Of a DNA stretch of 64,000 nucleotides, positions 27,809 through 36,972 are shown piece by piece. Location of the stretch: positions 186,001 through 250,000 of the forward strand of contig JADKDN010000004.1 in assembly GCA_016718345.1 (NCBI GenBank), in the 5' to 3' direction. Source of the stretch: Flavobacterium sp. (lineage in GTDB: Bacteria > Bacteroidota > Bacteroidia > Flavobacteriales > Flavobacteriaceae). Both the position numbers and the translations under genes were made by a program. Every line of letters begins with the position of its first letter. The first letter of the stretch is position 1. The notes under the pieces were generated by a model. The model made no database searches, was not told where the DNA came from, and worked only from the letters and a program-made list of their open reading frames with translations.

Positions 27809-28259
27809 GATAGAAAAACTTTTAGAACACTACTTTGAAGGAGCAACAAGTAGTGCCGAAGAAAATGAATTACGAAATTACTTTTCTTCAACTAATGTAG
27901 CGCCACATTTGGAGCGATACAAACCTTTATTCGATTATATTTCGGATGCTAAAAAGCAGGAATCTCAAAAAGAAATTCCACTGTTCGCGAAGTCTCGAGA
28001 TAAAAAACGCAATTTAGCTTGGATGTCAATAGCTGCCTCTGTGGTTGTGCTACTCGGAATAGGAACGTATTTCTTTTGGAATACAACAAATAGCAAACAA
28101 AACCAAGATTTAGGCACCTATGACGATCCTGAAATTGCCTTCCGAGAAACACAGAAAGCTTTAGCTTTATTATCAAATCATGTCAATGTAGGAATCGAAA
28201 GTGTGCACTATATTGAAGAATATCAAAATTCAAAGAATCTAATTTTTAAACCATATTAA
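27795..28259 (+). CDS. Probable anti-sigma factor, single-span membrane protein
   Basis: A 154-residue protein whose N-terminus is cytoplasmic (MELNKIEKLLEHYFEGATSS, AEENELRNYFS; a zinc-free anti-sigma-like helical start), followed by a membrane span at about residues 74-93 (AWMSIAASVVVLLGIGTYFF) and a short periplasmic tail. Size, topology and the 14-bp overlap with the sigma gene argue for an anti-sigma role. No HxxxCxxC zinc motif is present, so this is inferred from context. Confidence 0.78.
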   Translation: MELNKIEKLLEHYFEGATSSAEENELRNYFSSTNVAPHLERYKPLFDYISDAKKQESQKEIPLFAKSRDKKRNLAWMSIAASVVVLLGIGTYFFWNTTNSKQNQDLGTYDDPEIAFRETQKALALLSNHVNVGIESVHYIEEYQNSKNLIFKPY

Positions 28260-28270
28260 ATCAAAAAACA

Positions 28271-28798
28271 ATGAAAAAAATAATCATAACATTAGTAGTT
28301 GTATTAGTATCTAATACTTTTTTCGGGCAATCAGCTTTCGATAAATTCGATGGTCAAGATGATGTAACCTCCATCATAGTCAACAAAAAAATGTTTGAGT
28401 TAATGAGTAAGGTAAAAATGGATGCTACCGATAAGCAAGCGCAACAATATCTTAATTTGATAAAAAAATTAGACAACCTAAAAGTATTTACTACCAAGAG
28501 TACCAGGGTCGAAAATGAAATGAAAACCACCACTGAAAAATACATTAAATCATCAGGTTTGGAGGAGTTGATGCGAGTAAATGAAAATGGAAGAAACATA
28601 AAAATTCTCGTAAAATCGGGTTCAAATGATTCTCAGGTTAGAGAATTATTAATGTTTATTGAAGGCGATAAGAATCAAGACACTGTTTTAATGTCGTTGA
28701 CCGGTGACTTTGATTTGAACGAAATTTCAGTGCTAACAGACAAAATGAGAATTCCTGGTGGCGACGATTTGAAAAAAGCAACCAAAGGTAAAAAGTAA
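28271..28798 (+). CDS. DUF4252 domain secreted protein
   Basis: A 175-residue protein with signal peptide MKKIIITLVVVLVSNTFFGQ (cleavage near FFGQS). The body matches DUF4252 by pattern: VTSIIVNKKMFELMSKVK, a middle YLNLIKKLDNLKVFTTK and GNDSQVRELLMFIEG-like segment. Members are periplasmic proteins typically encoded beside ECF sigma operons in Flavobacteria; their function is unknown. The gene lies 11 bp after the anti-sigma gene and 1 bp before the next DUF4252 gene, clearly one transcription unit. Confidence 0.87.
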   Translation: MKKIIITLVVVLVSNTFFGQSAFDKFDGQDDVTSIIVNKKMFELMSKVKMDATDKQAQQYLNLIKKLDNLKVFTTKSTRVENEMKTTTEKYIKSSGLEELMRVNENGRNIKILVKSGSNDSQVRELLMFIEGDKNQDTVLMSLTGDFDLNEISVLTDKMRIPGGDDLKKATKGKK

Positions 28799-28799
28799 G

Positions 28800-29333
28800 A
28801 TGAAACGAGTATATAGTTTCATACTGTTGAGTTTGTTTTTAGTAAGCTGCAATTCAGAGCCTAGTTTGCAAAAATATTTTGTAGAGCATTTGGAAGATAA
28901 GAACTTCATAGCCATGGATGTTTCGTCAAGTATTTTAAATATTGATGCCTCCAAGTTAACGGCAGAACAAAGTGAGGCAATGCAATCCTTTGACAAAATG
29001 AATATCTTAGCTTTTAAATTAAATGATAAAAACAAAGCACAATTTGAAACGGAACGAGCAAAAGTAAGTGCGATTCTGAAAGATGAAAAGTACCAACAAT
29101 TAATGAAATTTGGTTCAGGTAAAGAAGGTGCTTCGGTTAGTTTTGTCGGTTCAGATGAGCATATTGATGAGTTTGTGTTTTTTGCCAATAGAAATGAAAA
29201 TGGATTTGCAGTGGTTCGCGTTTTAGGAAAGGATATGAACCCAACACACATCATGAATATGATGTCTGTTTTGCAACAATCCAACATTGATTTAGAGCAA
29301 CTAAAGCCATTGCAAGAAATGATAAAGAAATAG
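28800..29333 (+). CDS. DUF4252 domain lipoprotein
   Basis: A 177-residue paralogue of the preceding gene with a lipoprotein signal, MKRVYSFILLSLFLVSCNSE (lipobox LVSC). Similar features recur: LQKYFVEHLEDKNFIAMDVS, SFDKMNILAFKLNDKNKAQF, and FVFFANRNENGFAVVRVLGK. Its start overlaps nothing; one base separates it from the upstream stop. A strong terminator follows at 29351-29390. The tandem pair of a soluble and a lipid-anchored form downstream of a sigma factor suggests envelope sensing, but the activity is not known. Confidence 0.86.
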   Translation: MKRVYSFILLSLFLVSCNSEPSLQKYFVEHLEDKNFIAMDVSSSILNIDASKLTAEQSEAMQSFDKMNILAFKLNDKNKAQFETERAKVSAILKDEKYQQLMKFGSGKEGASVSFVGSDEHIDEFVFFANRNENGFAVVRVLGKDMNPTHIMNMMSVLQQSNIDLEQLKPLQEMIKK

Positions 29334-29350
29334 GTTTTAGTTTAATTCTA

Positions 29351-29390
29351 AAAAAAAGCGTCCCGATGATTCAATTGGGACGCTTTTTTT
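29351..29390 (+). terminator. Terminator of the sigma/DUF4252 operon
   Basis: GCGTCCC (29358-29364) pairs with GGGACGC (29377-29383), flanked by seven A and seven T, giving a 14-bp A-U extended stem with a 12-nt loop. It lies 18 bp after the stop at 29333 and is likely bidirectional. Confidence 0.93.
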
Positions 29391-29414
29391 ATGAGGTAAT
29401 TTTGACAATCGTTA

Positions 29415-29454
29415 GTTCGAGTGTCCCGATTTTTCATCGGGATGTATCGAGAAC
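29415..29454. repeat. Palindromic REP-like element
   Basis: GTTCGAGTGTCCCGAT (from 29415) faces ATCGGGATGTATCGAGAAC (to 29454), with a perfect inner stem TCCCGAT/ATCGGGA (29424-29442) around TTTTC and outer GTTC/GAAC pairing. From memory the pattern GAGTGTCCCGAT...ATCGGGA recurs between flavobacterial genes. It lies between convergent operons. Confidence 0.6.
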
Positions 29455-29467
29455 CATTATACTAAAA

Positions 29468-29911
29468 TTACTTTTTAAAATATTTAAATGGAACAAACAG
29501 CATTCCAAAACATTCTCCATCTTCTTTGCCAATGTGTTTGTGATGCATTTTGTGTGCTCTTCGAAGTGCTCTGGCGTATACATTATTAGCATTTCTAAAC
29601 ATTTTAAAACGTTGGTGGATAAAGATATCATGAACTATAAAATAAGCCAATCCATAGGCAAAAATCCCTAATCCTATGGCTAATCCAATTTCTAAAATAT
29701 TATTTTGCCATAACAAAAAGCATCCAATACTTACTACAGCATAAAAAATAAAGAAAGCATCATTTCGCTCAAACCACGAGTCATGGTCTTTTTTATGATG
29801 ATCGGCATGTAAATACCATAAAAATCCATGCATAATGTATTTATGACTGAACCAAGCCATGAATTCCATAAAAAAGAAAGTGACAATAAAAACAATTACA
29901 TGCAACCACAT
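29468..29911 (-). CDS. crtZ: Beta-carotene hydroxylase (CrtZ-type)
   Basis: Hydroxylates beta-carotene to zeaxanthin. A 147-residue membrane protein with the di-iron His clusters of the fatty-acid hydroxylase superfamily: HKYIMHG (res 23-29), HADHHKK (35-41), HDIFIHQR and HKMHHKH. Several short membrane spans surround them. It is last in the crt operon, 11 bp after crtB, which fits a product such as zeaxanthin. A lycopene cyclase, needed to make the substrate, is not in this window and must lie elsewhere. Confidence 0.94.
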   Translation of the reverse strand: MWLHVIVFIVTFFFMEFMAWFSHKYIMHGFLWYLHADHHKKDHDSWFERNDAFFIFYAVVSIGCFLLWQNNILEIGLAIGLGIFAYGLAYFIVHDIFIHQRFKMFRNANNVYARALRRAHKMHHKHIGKEDGECFGMLFVPFKYFKK

Positions 29912-29922
29912 ATTCTTTAAAT

Positions 29923-30762
29923 TTAAATTATATTAAGTTTATAAGAAAAATAACATTTGGCAAAAAGACCATATTTTTCATAATCGGGTACTCGAATTCT
30001 AGTGTTTTTTATTTCAGATGAAGGCGTTTTCTTTAGTTTAGAAAGCAATTTTTTGTAGTACACATAGGCTGTATACACACCAAATTTAGCTTCAAAAGGC
30101 AAACTTACGATGCCTTCATATCCAGCCTTAAAATCGTTTTCAATTTCTTCGATGATTTTCATTTTTGATGCCTCATCAAGTTGGTTTAAATCGGTATTGG
30201 GAAAATAGGTACGGTTCAGATGTTCAAAATCGGCTTTCAAATCACGAAGAAAATTTACTTTCTGAAAAGCAGAACCCAATCGCATGGCTGAATTTTTCAA
30301 TTTTTCAAATAGCACATCATCTCCTTTTACAAAAACTTTTAAGCACATAAGCCCAACAACGTCGGCAGAACCATAGATATAATCATTGTATTCTTCCACA
30401 CTTTTGTATTCTGTTTTAAATAAATCGAGTTTCATACTTTTCATAAAAGCATCAATCAACTCATTTGGGATAGAATATTTAGTAACGGTGTCTTGAAATG
30501 AATTGAGTATGGGATTCAGACTAATTTTATTTTGTAATGCTAATTTTAAATCATTTTCAAACCCATAAAATAATTCTTCTTTGTTGTACTCGTGAAAAGT
30601 ATCAACAATTTCATCTGCAAAGCGTACAAAGCCATATATATTATAAATATCCTGACGAATGCTAGGAGCAAGCATTTTCACCGCTGATGAAAATGAAGTG
30701 CTATAGGATTGAGTAACATTCCTACTGCAATCAAATGAAACTTTGTCAAAAATGGATTTCAT
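29923..30762 (-). CDS. crtB: Phytoene synthase
   Basis: Condenses two geranylgeranyl diphosphates to phytoene. In 279 residues both Asp-rich motifs are present: FADEIVDTF (DEIVD at 50-54) and NFLRDLKADFEHLNRTYFP near residue 170. The N-terminus MKSIFDKVSFDCSRNVTQSY with STSFSSAVKMLAP is typical for flavobacterial CrtB. It follows crtI after 3 bp and precedes crtZ by 11 bp, an unbroken operon. The frame is intact. Confidence 0.96.
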   Translation of the reverse strand: MKSIFDKVSFDCSRNVTQSYSTSFSSAVKMLAPSIRQDIYNIYGFVRFADEIVDTFHEYNKEELFYGFENDLKLALQNKISLNPILNSFQDTVTKYSIPNELIDAFMKSMKLDLFKTEYKSVEEYNDYIYGSADVVGLMCLKVFVKGDDVLFEKLKNSAMRLGSAFQKVNFLRDLKADFEHLNRTYFPNTDLNQLDEASKMKIIEEIENDFKAGYEGIVSLPFEAKFGVYTAYVYYKKLLSKLKKTPSSEIKNTRIRVPDYEKYGLFAKCYFSYKLNII

Positions 30763-30765
30763 AAA

Positions 30766-32226
30766 CTAATTGTATTTTTCAATTAATTCGGATACTAACT
30801 TACCTGAAATCAAAGCCGGAGGTACTCCTGGTCCTGGTACGGTTAATTGCCCTGTAAAATATAAATTAGTTACCTTTTTGCTTTTTAATTTAGGTCTCAA
30901 AAATGCCGTTTGTAGTAAGGTATTTGCCATTCCGTAGGCATTGCCCTTGTAAGAATTGTAATCTCTAACAAAATCATTTTTACAAAAAGATTCTTTGAAG
31001 ATAATATTTTTTTTCACTTCTTGTTGGGTAAGTTTTTCAAAACGATTAATTATTTTATCAAAGTAGGCTAAACGCAATTCTTGTGTGTCCATAATTCCAG
31101 GTGCAAGCGGTATCAAGAAAAACCCTGATTCCATGCCCTTTGGTGCCGCAGTTTTATCGGTTACTGATGGGAAATTAGCATAGAATAAAGGTTCTTTTGG
31201 CCATCTGGGTTTATCGTAAATGTCTTTTGCATGTTGGTTGAAGTCTACATCAAAGAAAAGTGCGTGATGCGAAATATTTTCAAGTTTCTTGTTGAAGCCA
31301 ACATAAAACAATAGGGAAGAGGGTGCGAAAACTCTGCTCTCCCAATATTTATCAGAATACATACGATATTTTTCATCGAGTAAACTTTCAGTATGGTGAT
31401 AATCAGCTCCACTCAATATGACATCAGCTTTTACTATTTTTCCATTCACCACTAATGCAGTTGCTTTGTTATTTTCTACAATTATTTTTTCAATATTGGC
31501 ATTTAGTTGGTACGTCACGCCTAATTCTAACGATAGCTTTTCAATAGCTGCAACAACGTCATACATTCCTGTTTTTGGATGCCAAGTGCCTAATCCAAAG
31601 TCTGCAAAATTCATAAAACTGTAAAAAGAAGGGGTGTCTGAAGCTTTTGCTCCAAGAAACAGAACAGGAAATTCTAGGATTTGGATGAGCCGCTCATTTT
31701 TAAATTTTTTACGAATATCTCTACTTATGGTACTAAAAAACTGACCCACCTTCAGTGCTGTCTCTGGAGTAATCAATTCAAGAGGTGATACACCAGGACG
31801 GTATACCAAATTTTTAATAGCAATTTCGTAATTGCTTTTTGCCTTGATCATAAACTCTTGAAGAATTGCACCACTGCCTTTTTCAATTTTTTCAAAAGTT
31901 TCTATTATTTCAGGCAAATTATCGGCTATGGAAATAAAATCGTCAATATCGAAGTACACCCTGTAGGCTGGGTCTAACTTGATAAGCTCATAATAGTCGG
32001 ATGGTTTCTTATTAAAGTCGGCGAAAAAGCGTTCAAAAACATCGGGCATCCAGTACCAACTGGGACCCATATCAAAGGTAAATCCATCTCTTTTTAATTG
32101 TCTGGCTCTACCTCCAATTGAAGCATTTTTTTCATATATGGTGATCTTATGACCTTTCTTAGCCAAATAACAAGATGCTGATAGGGCAGAAAATCCAGAT
32201 CCTATTATTTTTATATCTTTTTTCAT
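30766..32226 (-). CDS. crtI: Phytoene desaturase
   Basis: FAD-dependent desaturation of phytoene to lycopene. The start MKKDIKIIGSGFSALSASCY at 32226 (an earlier Met six codons upstream is unlikely) opens with the dinucleotide-binding loop GSGFSA. YEKNASIGGRARQLKRDGFT is the FAD motif, and the C-terminal TGQLTVPGPGVPPALISGKL is the CrtI signature. Length (486 residues) is normal. It lies 40 bp downstream of the MerR regulator and just before crtB. Confidence 0.96.
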   Translation of the reverse strand: MKKDIKIIGSGFSALSASCYLAKKGHKITIYEKNASIGGRARQLKRDGFTFDMGPSWYWMPDVFERFFADFNKKPSDYYELIKLDPAYRVYFDIDDFISIADNLPEIIETFEKIEKGSGAILQEFMIKAKSNYEIAIKNLVYRPGVSPLELITPETALKVGQFFSTISRDIRKKFKNERLIQILEFPVLFLGAKASDTPSFYSFMNFADFGLGTWHPKTGMYDVVAAIEKLSLELGVTYQLNANIEKIIVENNKATALVVNGKIVKADVILSGADYHHTESLLDEKYRMYSDKYWESRVFAPSSLLFYVGFNKKLENISHHALFFDVDFNQHAKDIYDKPRWPKEPLFYANFPSVTDKTAAPKGMESGFFLIPLAPGIMDTQELRLAYFDKIINRFEKLTQQEVKKNIIFKESFCKNDFVRDYNSYKGNAYGMANTLLQTAFLRPKLKSKKVTNLYFTGQLTVPGPGVPPALISGKLVSELIEKYN

Positions 32227-32266
32227 GGTGTGTTTTGGCGTCAAATGTACTAATGCAATTAAATTT

Positions 32267-33163
32267 TTAAAGATTATTAACCAATTCAGAAATAGATTGA
32301 TACATCTTTGCTTTGGGTGAAAGTGTTTCAGGCTTAATATGTTCTACCATCCTGCCTAAAAGCCATAGTTCAGAATCTTCAGCAAGCACTTCTTGATGCA
32401 ATTGTTTTACATAATCGTTAATACTATCCTTATTAGGTTCTACAGTCATGTAGGATACATAAACAATAGAATCAAAATACTTTTTCATATCTCTCAAACT
32501 GTCAATAGGTACACTTTCTCCAAGATAAATTGATTTGTATCCATGAAAGGTTAACTCATAATTCAAGTACATCAAGCCCAGTTCATGTATTTCTCCGTAA
32601 GGAAGATACAATACAAAAACTTTATCTGTTTTTGGCGGTGATGTTGTTTGCAGTTTTTCGGTATTAATCAGAATTTTTTGTTTTATCAAATAGCTGATAA
32701 AGTGTTCATGAGCAGGAGTTAACGTATCGGTTTGCCATAAAAGACCAATTTCATTCATCAACGGAAGGAAAACCTCATAGAAAATTTCTCGAAATGATTT
32801 TTCTGATAATAAGTTGTTATACGTATTAAAAAATAGTGCCTGATCAAAATTCATCATTGCCATTTTGAAAGCATTGATAGCGTGATTTTTGGCACTTTTC
32901 TCTGAAATAATTTCTTTTACTAGAGAAGGAATTGAATCCTCAGGATATTTTGAAATTTTAGAAATTTTATACCCGTGGTTGTGGAGCAAAGTAATGTTTA
33001 GTAGTTTTTGAAGACTGGCTAAATTATAGTAACGAATGTTTGTATCTGTACGCATGGGTTCTAGGATGTTGTATCTTTTTTCCCAGATGCGAATCGTATG
33101 TGCTTTAATACCAGAAAGATTTTCTAAATCTTTGATACTAAATATATTTTTAACATTGTTCAT
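32267..33163 (-). CDS. MerR-family regulator with B12-binding domain (CarH/LitR type)
   Basis: A 298-residue regulator leading the crt operon. The MerR HTH occupies about residues 8-75 (FSIKDLENLSGIKAHTIRIW, EKRYNILEPMRTDTNIRYYN). The middle helical domain has W143-x9-E153-H154, the hallmark of adenosylcobalamin photoreceptors (W131/E141/H142 in Thermus CarH). The C-terminal Rossmann B12 domain has E-x-H193-x-x-G, the lower-ligand His. In CarH, B12-bound protein represses crt genes in the dark and light breaks the complex. That logic probably holds here, but light response is inferred, not shown. An inverted repeat just upstream may be its operator. Confidence 0.9.
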   Translation of the reverse strand: MNNVKNIFSIKDLENLSGIKAHTIRIWEKRYNILEPMRTDTNIRYYNLASLQKLLNITLLHNHGYKISKISKYPEDSIPSLVKEIISEKSAKNHAINAFKMAMMNFDQALFFNTYNNLLSEKSFREIFYEVFLPLMNEIGLLWQTDTLTPAHEHFISYLIKQKILINTEKLQTTSPPKTDKVFVLYLPYGEIHELGLMYLNYELTFHGYKSIYLGESVPIDSLRDMKKYFDSIVYVSYMTVEPNKDSINDYVKQLHQEVLAEDSELWLLGRMVEHIKPETLSPKAKMYQSISELVNNL

Positions 33164-33533
33164 CTTTATCTAAATTTTGTTAAACAAAAGTAGTAATAAT
33201 ATTTTGTTTAATGATAGATTATAGCAAAATAAATTTCAAAATAACGCGAAGACAGCAATATATTCTTGTAAAAGCTTAAAAAAAAATGACATAAGTATAT
33301 TTGGTTTCTGCTAATTTTCTGGATACATTATCTTGAAATAGGTTTACATTAAAATTTAGAAATTTGAAATAATATTTAATAATACATTTTTTCAAAATGA
33401 AAATTTGCCACCTTCTGTGATTTTTTTATTTTGAAGATTTTGTCACAAGCTTGCAATAAGTAGAAACTAATAGAATAAAAAGATCGAAAATCAAATGACT
33501 TTCAGACCTTAAATTATTTTGTCGTTTTCAAGA
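33164..33533. other. Intergenic region upstream of the crt operon
   Basis: About 370 bp with no gene. It contains the operator candidate at 33175-33211; the rest is AT-rich sequence in which I see no further structure beyond likely promoter DNA. Confidence 0.7.
33175..33211. promoter_or_regulatory. Candidate operator upstream of the crt regulator
   Basis: TTAAACAAAA (33180-33189) and its exact complement TTTTGTTTAA (33202-33211) are separated by 12 bp. The left copy is itself half of a perfect palindrome TTTTGTT-A-AACAAAA (33175-33189). Thus three TTTTGTT half-sites lie 12-48 bp upstream of the MerR start, suiting binding by a multimeric MerR/CarH protein. Confidence 0.5.
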
Positions 33534-33914
33534 TTAAATATCGTCAAACTCGATATCGGTAAAACTTTTGTCAAGCTTTGGTGCTTCCTCGTCAACAACT
33601 TCGTTGTTGTATTCTCTCTTGAAATCTTTTTGATGTCTTTCAGAAATAACTTCTTCTCCTTTATGATTCAAGACATAAGCAGTCATTTCGTCTAAGATTT
33701 CGGTAAAAGCAGTAAAATCTTCTTTGTACAAATAAATTTTATGTTTCTTGAAGTGAAAAGATCCATCTTCTTCAGTAAATTTTTTGCTTTCTGTGATTGT
33801 AATGTAATAATCATCTGCCTTTGTAGCTCTTACATCAAAAAAGTAGGTTCTTCTTCCTGCTCTTAAAACTTTAGAAAAAATTTCTTCTTTCTCTAACATA
33901 TCATTTTCTCTCAT
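33534..33914 (-). CDS. DUF3276 (PUR-alpha-like) protein
   Basis: A 126-residue conserved Bacteroidota protein whose core, EIFSKVLRAGRRTYFFDVRA, KADDYYITITESKKF and FHFKKHKIYLYKEDFTAF, corresponds to the DUF3276 family, structurally similar to eukaryotic Pur-alpha single-stranded nucleic acid binding repeats. A role in nucleic-acid binding is plausible by family but unproven. The acidic tail (DKSFTDIEFDDI) is typical. It stands alone between crt and the ABC exporter, intact and of normal length. Confidence 0.92.
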   Translation of the reverse strand: MRENDMLEKEEIFSKVLRAGRRTYFFDVRATKADDYYITITESKKFTEEDGSFHFKKHKIYLYKEDFTAFTEILDEMTAYVLNHKGEEVISERHQKDFKREYNNEVVDEEAPKLDKSFTDIEFDDI

Positions 33915-33985
33915 AATACATCCATCAATTGGTTTACGTTAAATTACGATTCAAAAATGATAAAAAAAGTTGTAGAAAACAACAA

Positions 33986-35746
33986 TTAGGTCAATTCTTT
34001 TTCTGAAAGTTGTTTCAAATAGAGCGTAGCATAATAGCCGTTTTGGTTTAGTAATTGATTATGAGTGCCTTGTTCGATGATTTTTCCTTCGTCGAGAATG
34101 ATGATTTTATCGGCATTTTTGGCAGACGAAACGCGGTGGCTCACAATGATGGTAGTCTTGTTTTTGCAAAACTCCAAGAGATTGTTCAAGATGGTTTCTT
34201 CGGTTTCTGTATCAACCGCCGATAGGCAATCGTCTAGTAGCAAAATAGGCGCATCCTTGATAATGGCACGAGCTATAGAAACACGCTGTTTTTGTCCACC
34301 CGAAAGCGTGATGCCTCGTTCACCTAAAATAGTTTCGTATTCCAAATTGAAATTGATAATGTTGTCATGCACCACAGCTTTCTTAGCCGCATCAATTACT
34401 TCGTTATCGGTGGCGGTTTCTTTGCCAAACTTGATATTATTTTTTATAGTGTCCGAAAAACAAGAAAGCATCTTGTGGTACGATACCAATGCTGTTTCTC
34501 AAATCAAAAGATTTACCTCATGAATTGCTGTTCCGTCAACGAGAATAGTTCCATCGGTTACATCATACAATCGGCTAATGAGTGCCAGAATACTCGATTT
34601 TCCAGAACCTGTTTTTCCTAAAATAGCCAGTGTTTCTCCTTTATGAATGGTAAAACTGATGTTTTGTAGGGCTTTGATGTGCGTATCATCATAGGTAAAA
34701 CTCACGTTTTTGAATTCGATAGCGCCTTGTATTTCAGAATGTTCTTGACGATTGTTTTGAATATCGGGTTTGATTTTTAGGAATTCGTTGATGCGTTTTT
34801 GCGAAGCTTCGGCTTCTTGCACCATAGACGAAACCCAGCCTAATGAAGCCACAGGCCAAGTGAGCATATTGACATAAAGAATAAACTCGGCAATAGTTCC
34901 TATACTTTTGATGCTTCCGTTGATATAAAGTACGCCTCCAAAATAAATCACGACCAAGTTACTCACTCCAATTAGAGCCAGCATCAACGGACCGAATAGC
35001 GCTTGTACTTTGGCGAGATTCATGCTCTTGGCTTTGCTTTCTAGCGAAAGTTCTTCCATGTTTTTTTGATGTTGGTTTTCAAGCGAATAGGCTTTAATTA
35101 CCCGAATTCCTGAAAAAATTTCTTGGGTAAAACTGGAAACCTTAGAAAGATATTGTTGGAAAACCGTACTTCGTTTATTGATTTCAGAACTTAATTTAAA
35201 AATGGCATAGGACAAAATCGGTAGTGGAAGCAAGGTATATAAAGTCAATCGTGGCGATACATTGTACATGTAGACAATTACAATTGCAAATCGAATAAAG
35301 GTATTTATGGTGTACATCACCGCTGGACCTACATACATTCTTACTTTGCCCACATCTTCGCTGATGCGGTTCATCAAATCTCCTGTTCGGTTTTGTTTAT
35401 AGAAATTTTGTGATAGGTTTTCATATTGGCGAAAGACTTCGTTTTTTAAATCAAACTCAATATGTCGTGACATCACAATCAAGGTTTGTCGCATCAAGAA
35501 CGTAAGAAATCCAGCAATTATGGTTGTGGCAATGATTAGTAGAATATTGTGAATCAGTTCTTTTTGGATGAGCGAAGAGTCAATGGAGGACTGTTTTGAA
35601 AAATCTTCAATGGCTTTGAATGATTTGCTAATTAATTTAGGCGTGAAAAGAGAAAAAATTTGCGCTACAATAGTTGTTACAATACCAATTAGAAAGCTGT
35701 ATTTGTACTTGACGAAATATTTATTGAGGTATTGTAATTCTTTCAT
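33986..35746 (-). CDS. ABC exporter (MsbA-like), one frameshift
   Basis: A half-size exporter with fused membrane and ATPase domains, about 585 residues. The start at 35746 (MKELQYLNKYFVKYKYSFLI) is preferred. Six spans cover about residues 20-320. The ATPase domain carries Walker A GKTGSGKSS (34.6 kb), then after a one-base break near 34495 DAFLFSDTIKNNIKFGKE-type sequence, the signature LSGGQKQRVSIARA and Walker B PILLLDDCLSAVD. The likely substrate is a lipid or drug, as in MsbA/LmrA-type proteins. Both halves are complete, so the break is probably an error. Confidence 0.93.
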
Positions 35747-35975
35747 GTGCTGCTTACCAGTGTAATAATTTTGGAATGACAAATATACTTGATTATAGAG
35801 AATAATTTGAGGGTGAAGATCAACTTTAAAGTATTTTTAAGTGCCGAAAGAAATTGTTGAAAGCATTGATAAAATAAAAAAGATGGAAATAAATAATTCC
35901 TGATTTCAATATAATTGCTATTTTTGCACAGCGAAAGATTTCTTTCAAAACCTTAATTTTTAAAGTTCTTAGATA

Positions 35976-36920
35976 GTGTTAAATAGAAGACATATCCGTG
36001 TTAAAGTGATGCAATCCATTTATGCGATGCACCAAAATGGTTCTGAAAATTTAGAAAAAGAAGAAAAATTCTTGTTGTTCAGTATCGAAAATATCCAAGA
36101 CTTGTACTTGGTTATGCTGTCTTCTTTGATAGAAATTTGCAAAAAAGAAGCTGTATTCTTGGAAAAATCATCCGAGAAATATCTAGCCACTCCCGAAGAG
36201 CGAAATCCCAACAAGAAATTTATCAGCAATGCTATTTTCAAACTTCTATCCGAAAATAGTTCGTTGAGCATTGCCTTAGAAACCAGAAAAATCAACAATT
36301 GGACGTTGAACGATGATTATATTTTGTTGTTGCAAGCGGCAATAAAAGACAGCTCATTGTACAAAAAATACATGACCAATCGAACCAATACTTTTGATGA
36401 AGACAAGCAATTTATCATTTCTATATTCTCAGACGTTATAGCTACCAATGATAAGTTATACGATTATTTGGAAGACCATAAATTGACTTGGGTTGACGAT
36501 ATCCCGATGGTTAATACGCAAATTATTAAACAAATTGGAGCATTAAAATCGGCTTCGGATGACAGTTTTAGAGTGCCAAAATTGTACAAAGACTCTGAGG
36601 ACAAAGAGTTTGTTTCCAACCTTTTCAGAAAAACAGTTTTAAATGAAGTCGAATTAGCGAAAGAATATATCGACAAAACACCTAATTGGGATACGGAACG
36701 TATTGCCGAAATTGATACCATCATATTGAAAATGGCTATTTGCGAGTTTCTAAAATTCCCGTCTATTCCCATAAAAGTAACTATTAACGAATATTTAGAA
36801 ATAGCCAAGGAATATTCTACACCTAAAAGTAGTATTTTTATCAACGGAATATTAGACAATTTGGTGAAGGAGTTTCAAGCTGCCAATAAAATTGTCAAAA
36901 CGGGTAGGGGGCTTATGTAA
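35976..36920 (+). CDS. nusB: Transcription antitermination factor NusB
   Basis: Partner of NusE in rRNA antitermination. Bacteroidota NusB is longer than the E. coli protein (314 residues here): the start MLNRRHIRVKVMQSIYAMHQ, an N-terminal extension, and the classical NusB core at about 210-310 with VSNLFRKTVLN and FPSIPIKVTINEYLEIAKEY followed by INGILDNL. A TATTTTTG at 35919-35926 could be its -7 element. yajC follows 52 bp downstream, an order frequent in this phylum. The frame is intact. Confidence 0.95.
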   Translation: MLNRRHIRVKVMQSIYAMHQNGSENLEKEEKFLLFSIENIQDLYLVMLSSLIEICKKEAVFLEKSSEKYLATPEERNPNKKFISNAIFKLLSENSSLSIALETRKINNWTLNDDYILLLQAAIKDSSLYKKYMTNRTNTFDEDKQFIISIFSDVIATNDKLYDYLEDHKLTWVDDIPMVNTQIIKQIGALKSASDDSFRVPKLYKDSEDKEFVSNLFRKTVLNEVELAKEYIDKTPNWDTERIAEIDTIILKMAICEFLKFPSIPIKVTINEYLEIAKEYSTPKSSIFINGILDNLVKEFQAANKIVKTGRGLM

Positions 36921-36972
36921 GCTTACTCCATAGAAATAAAGAATTCAATACAATAATTTTAAACAAAAAAGT

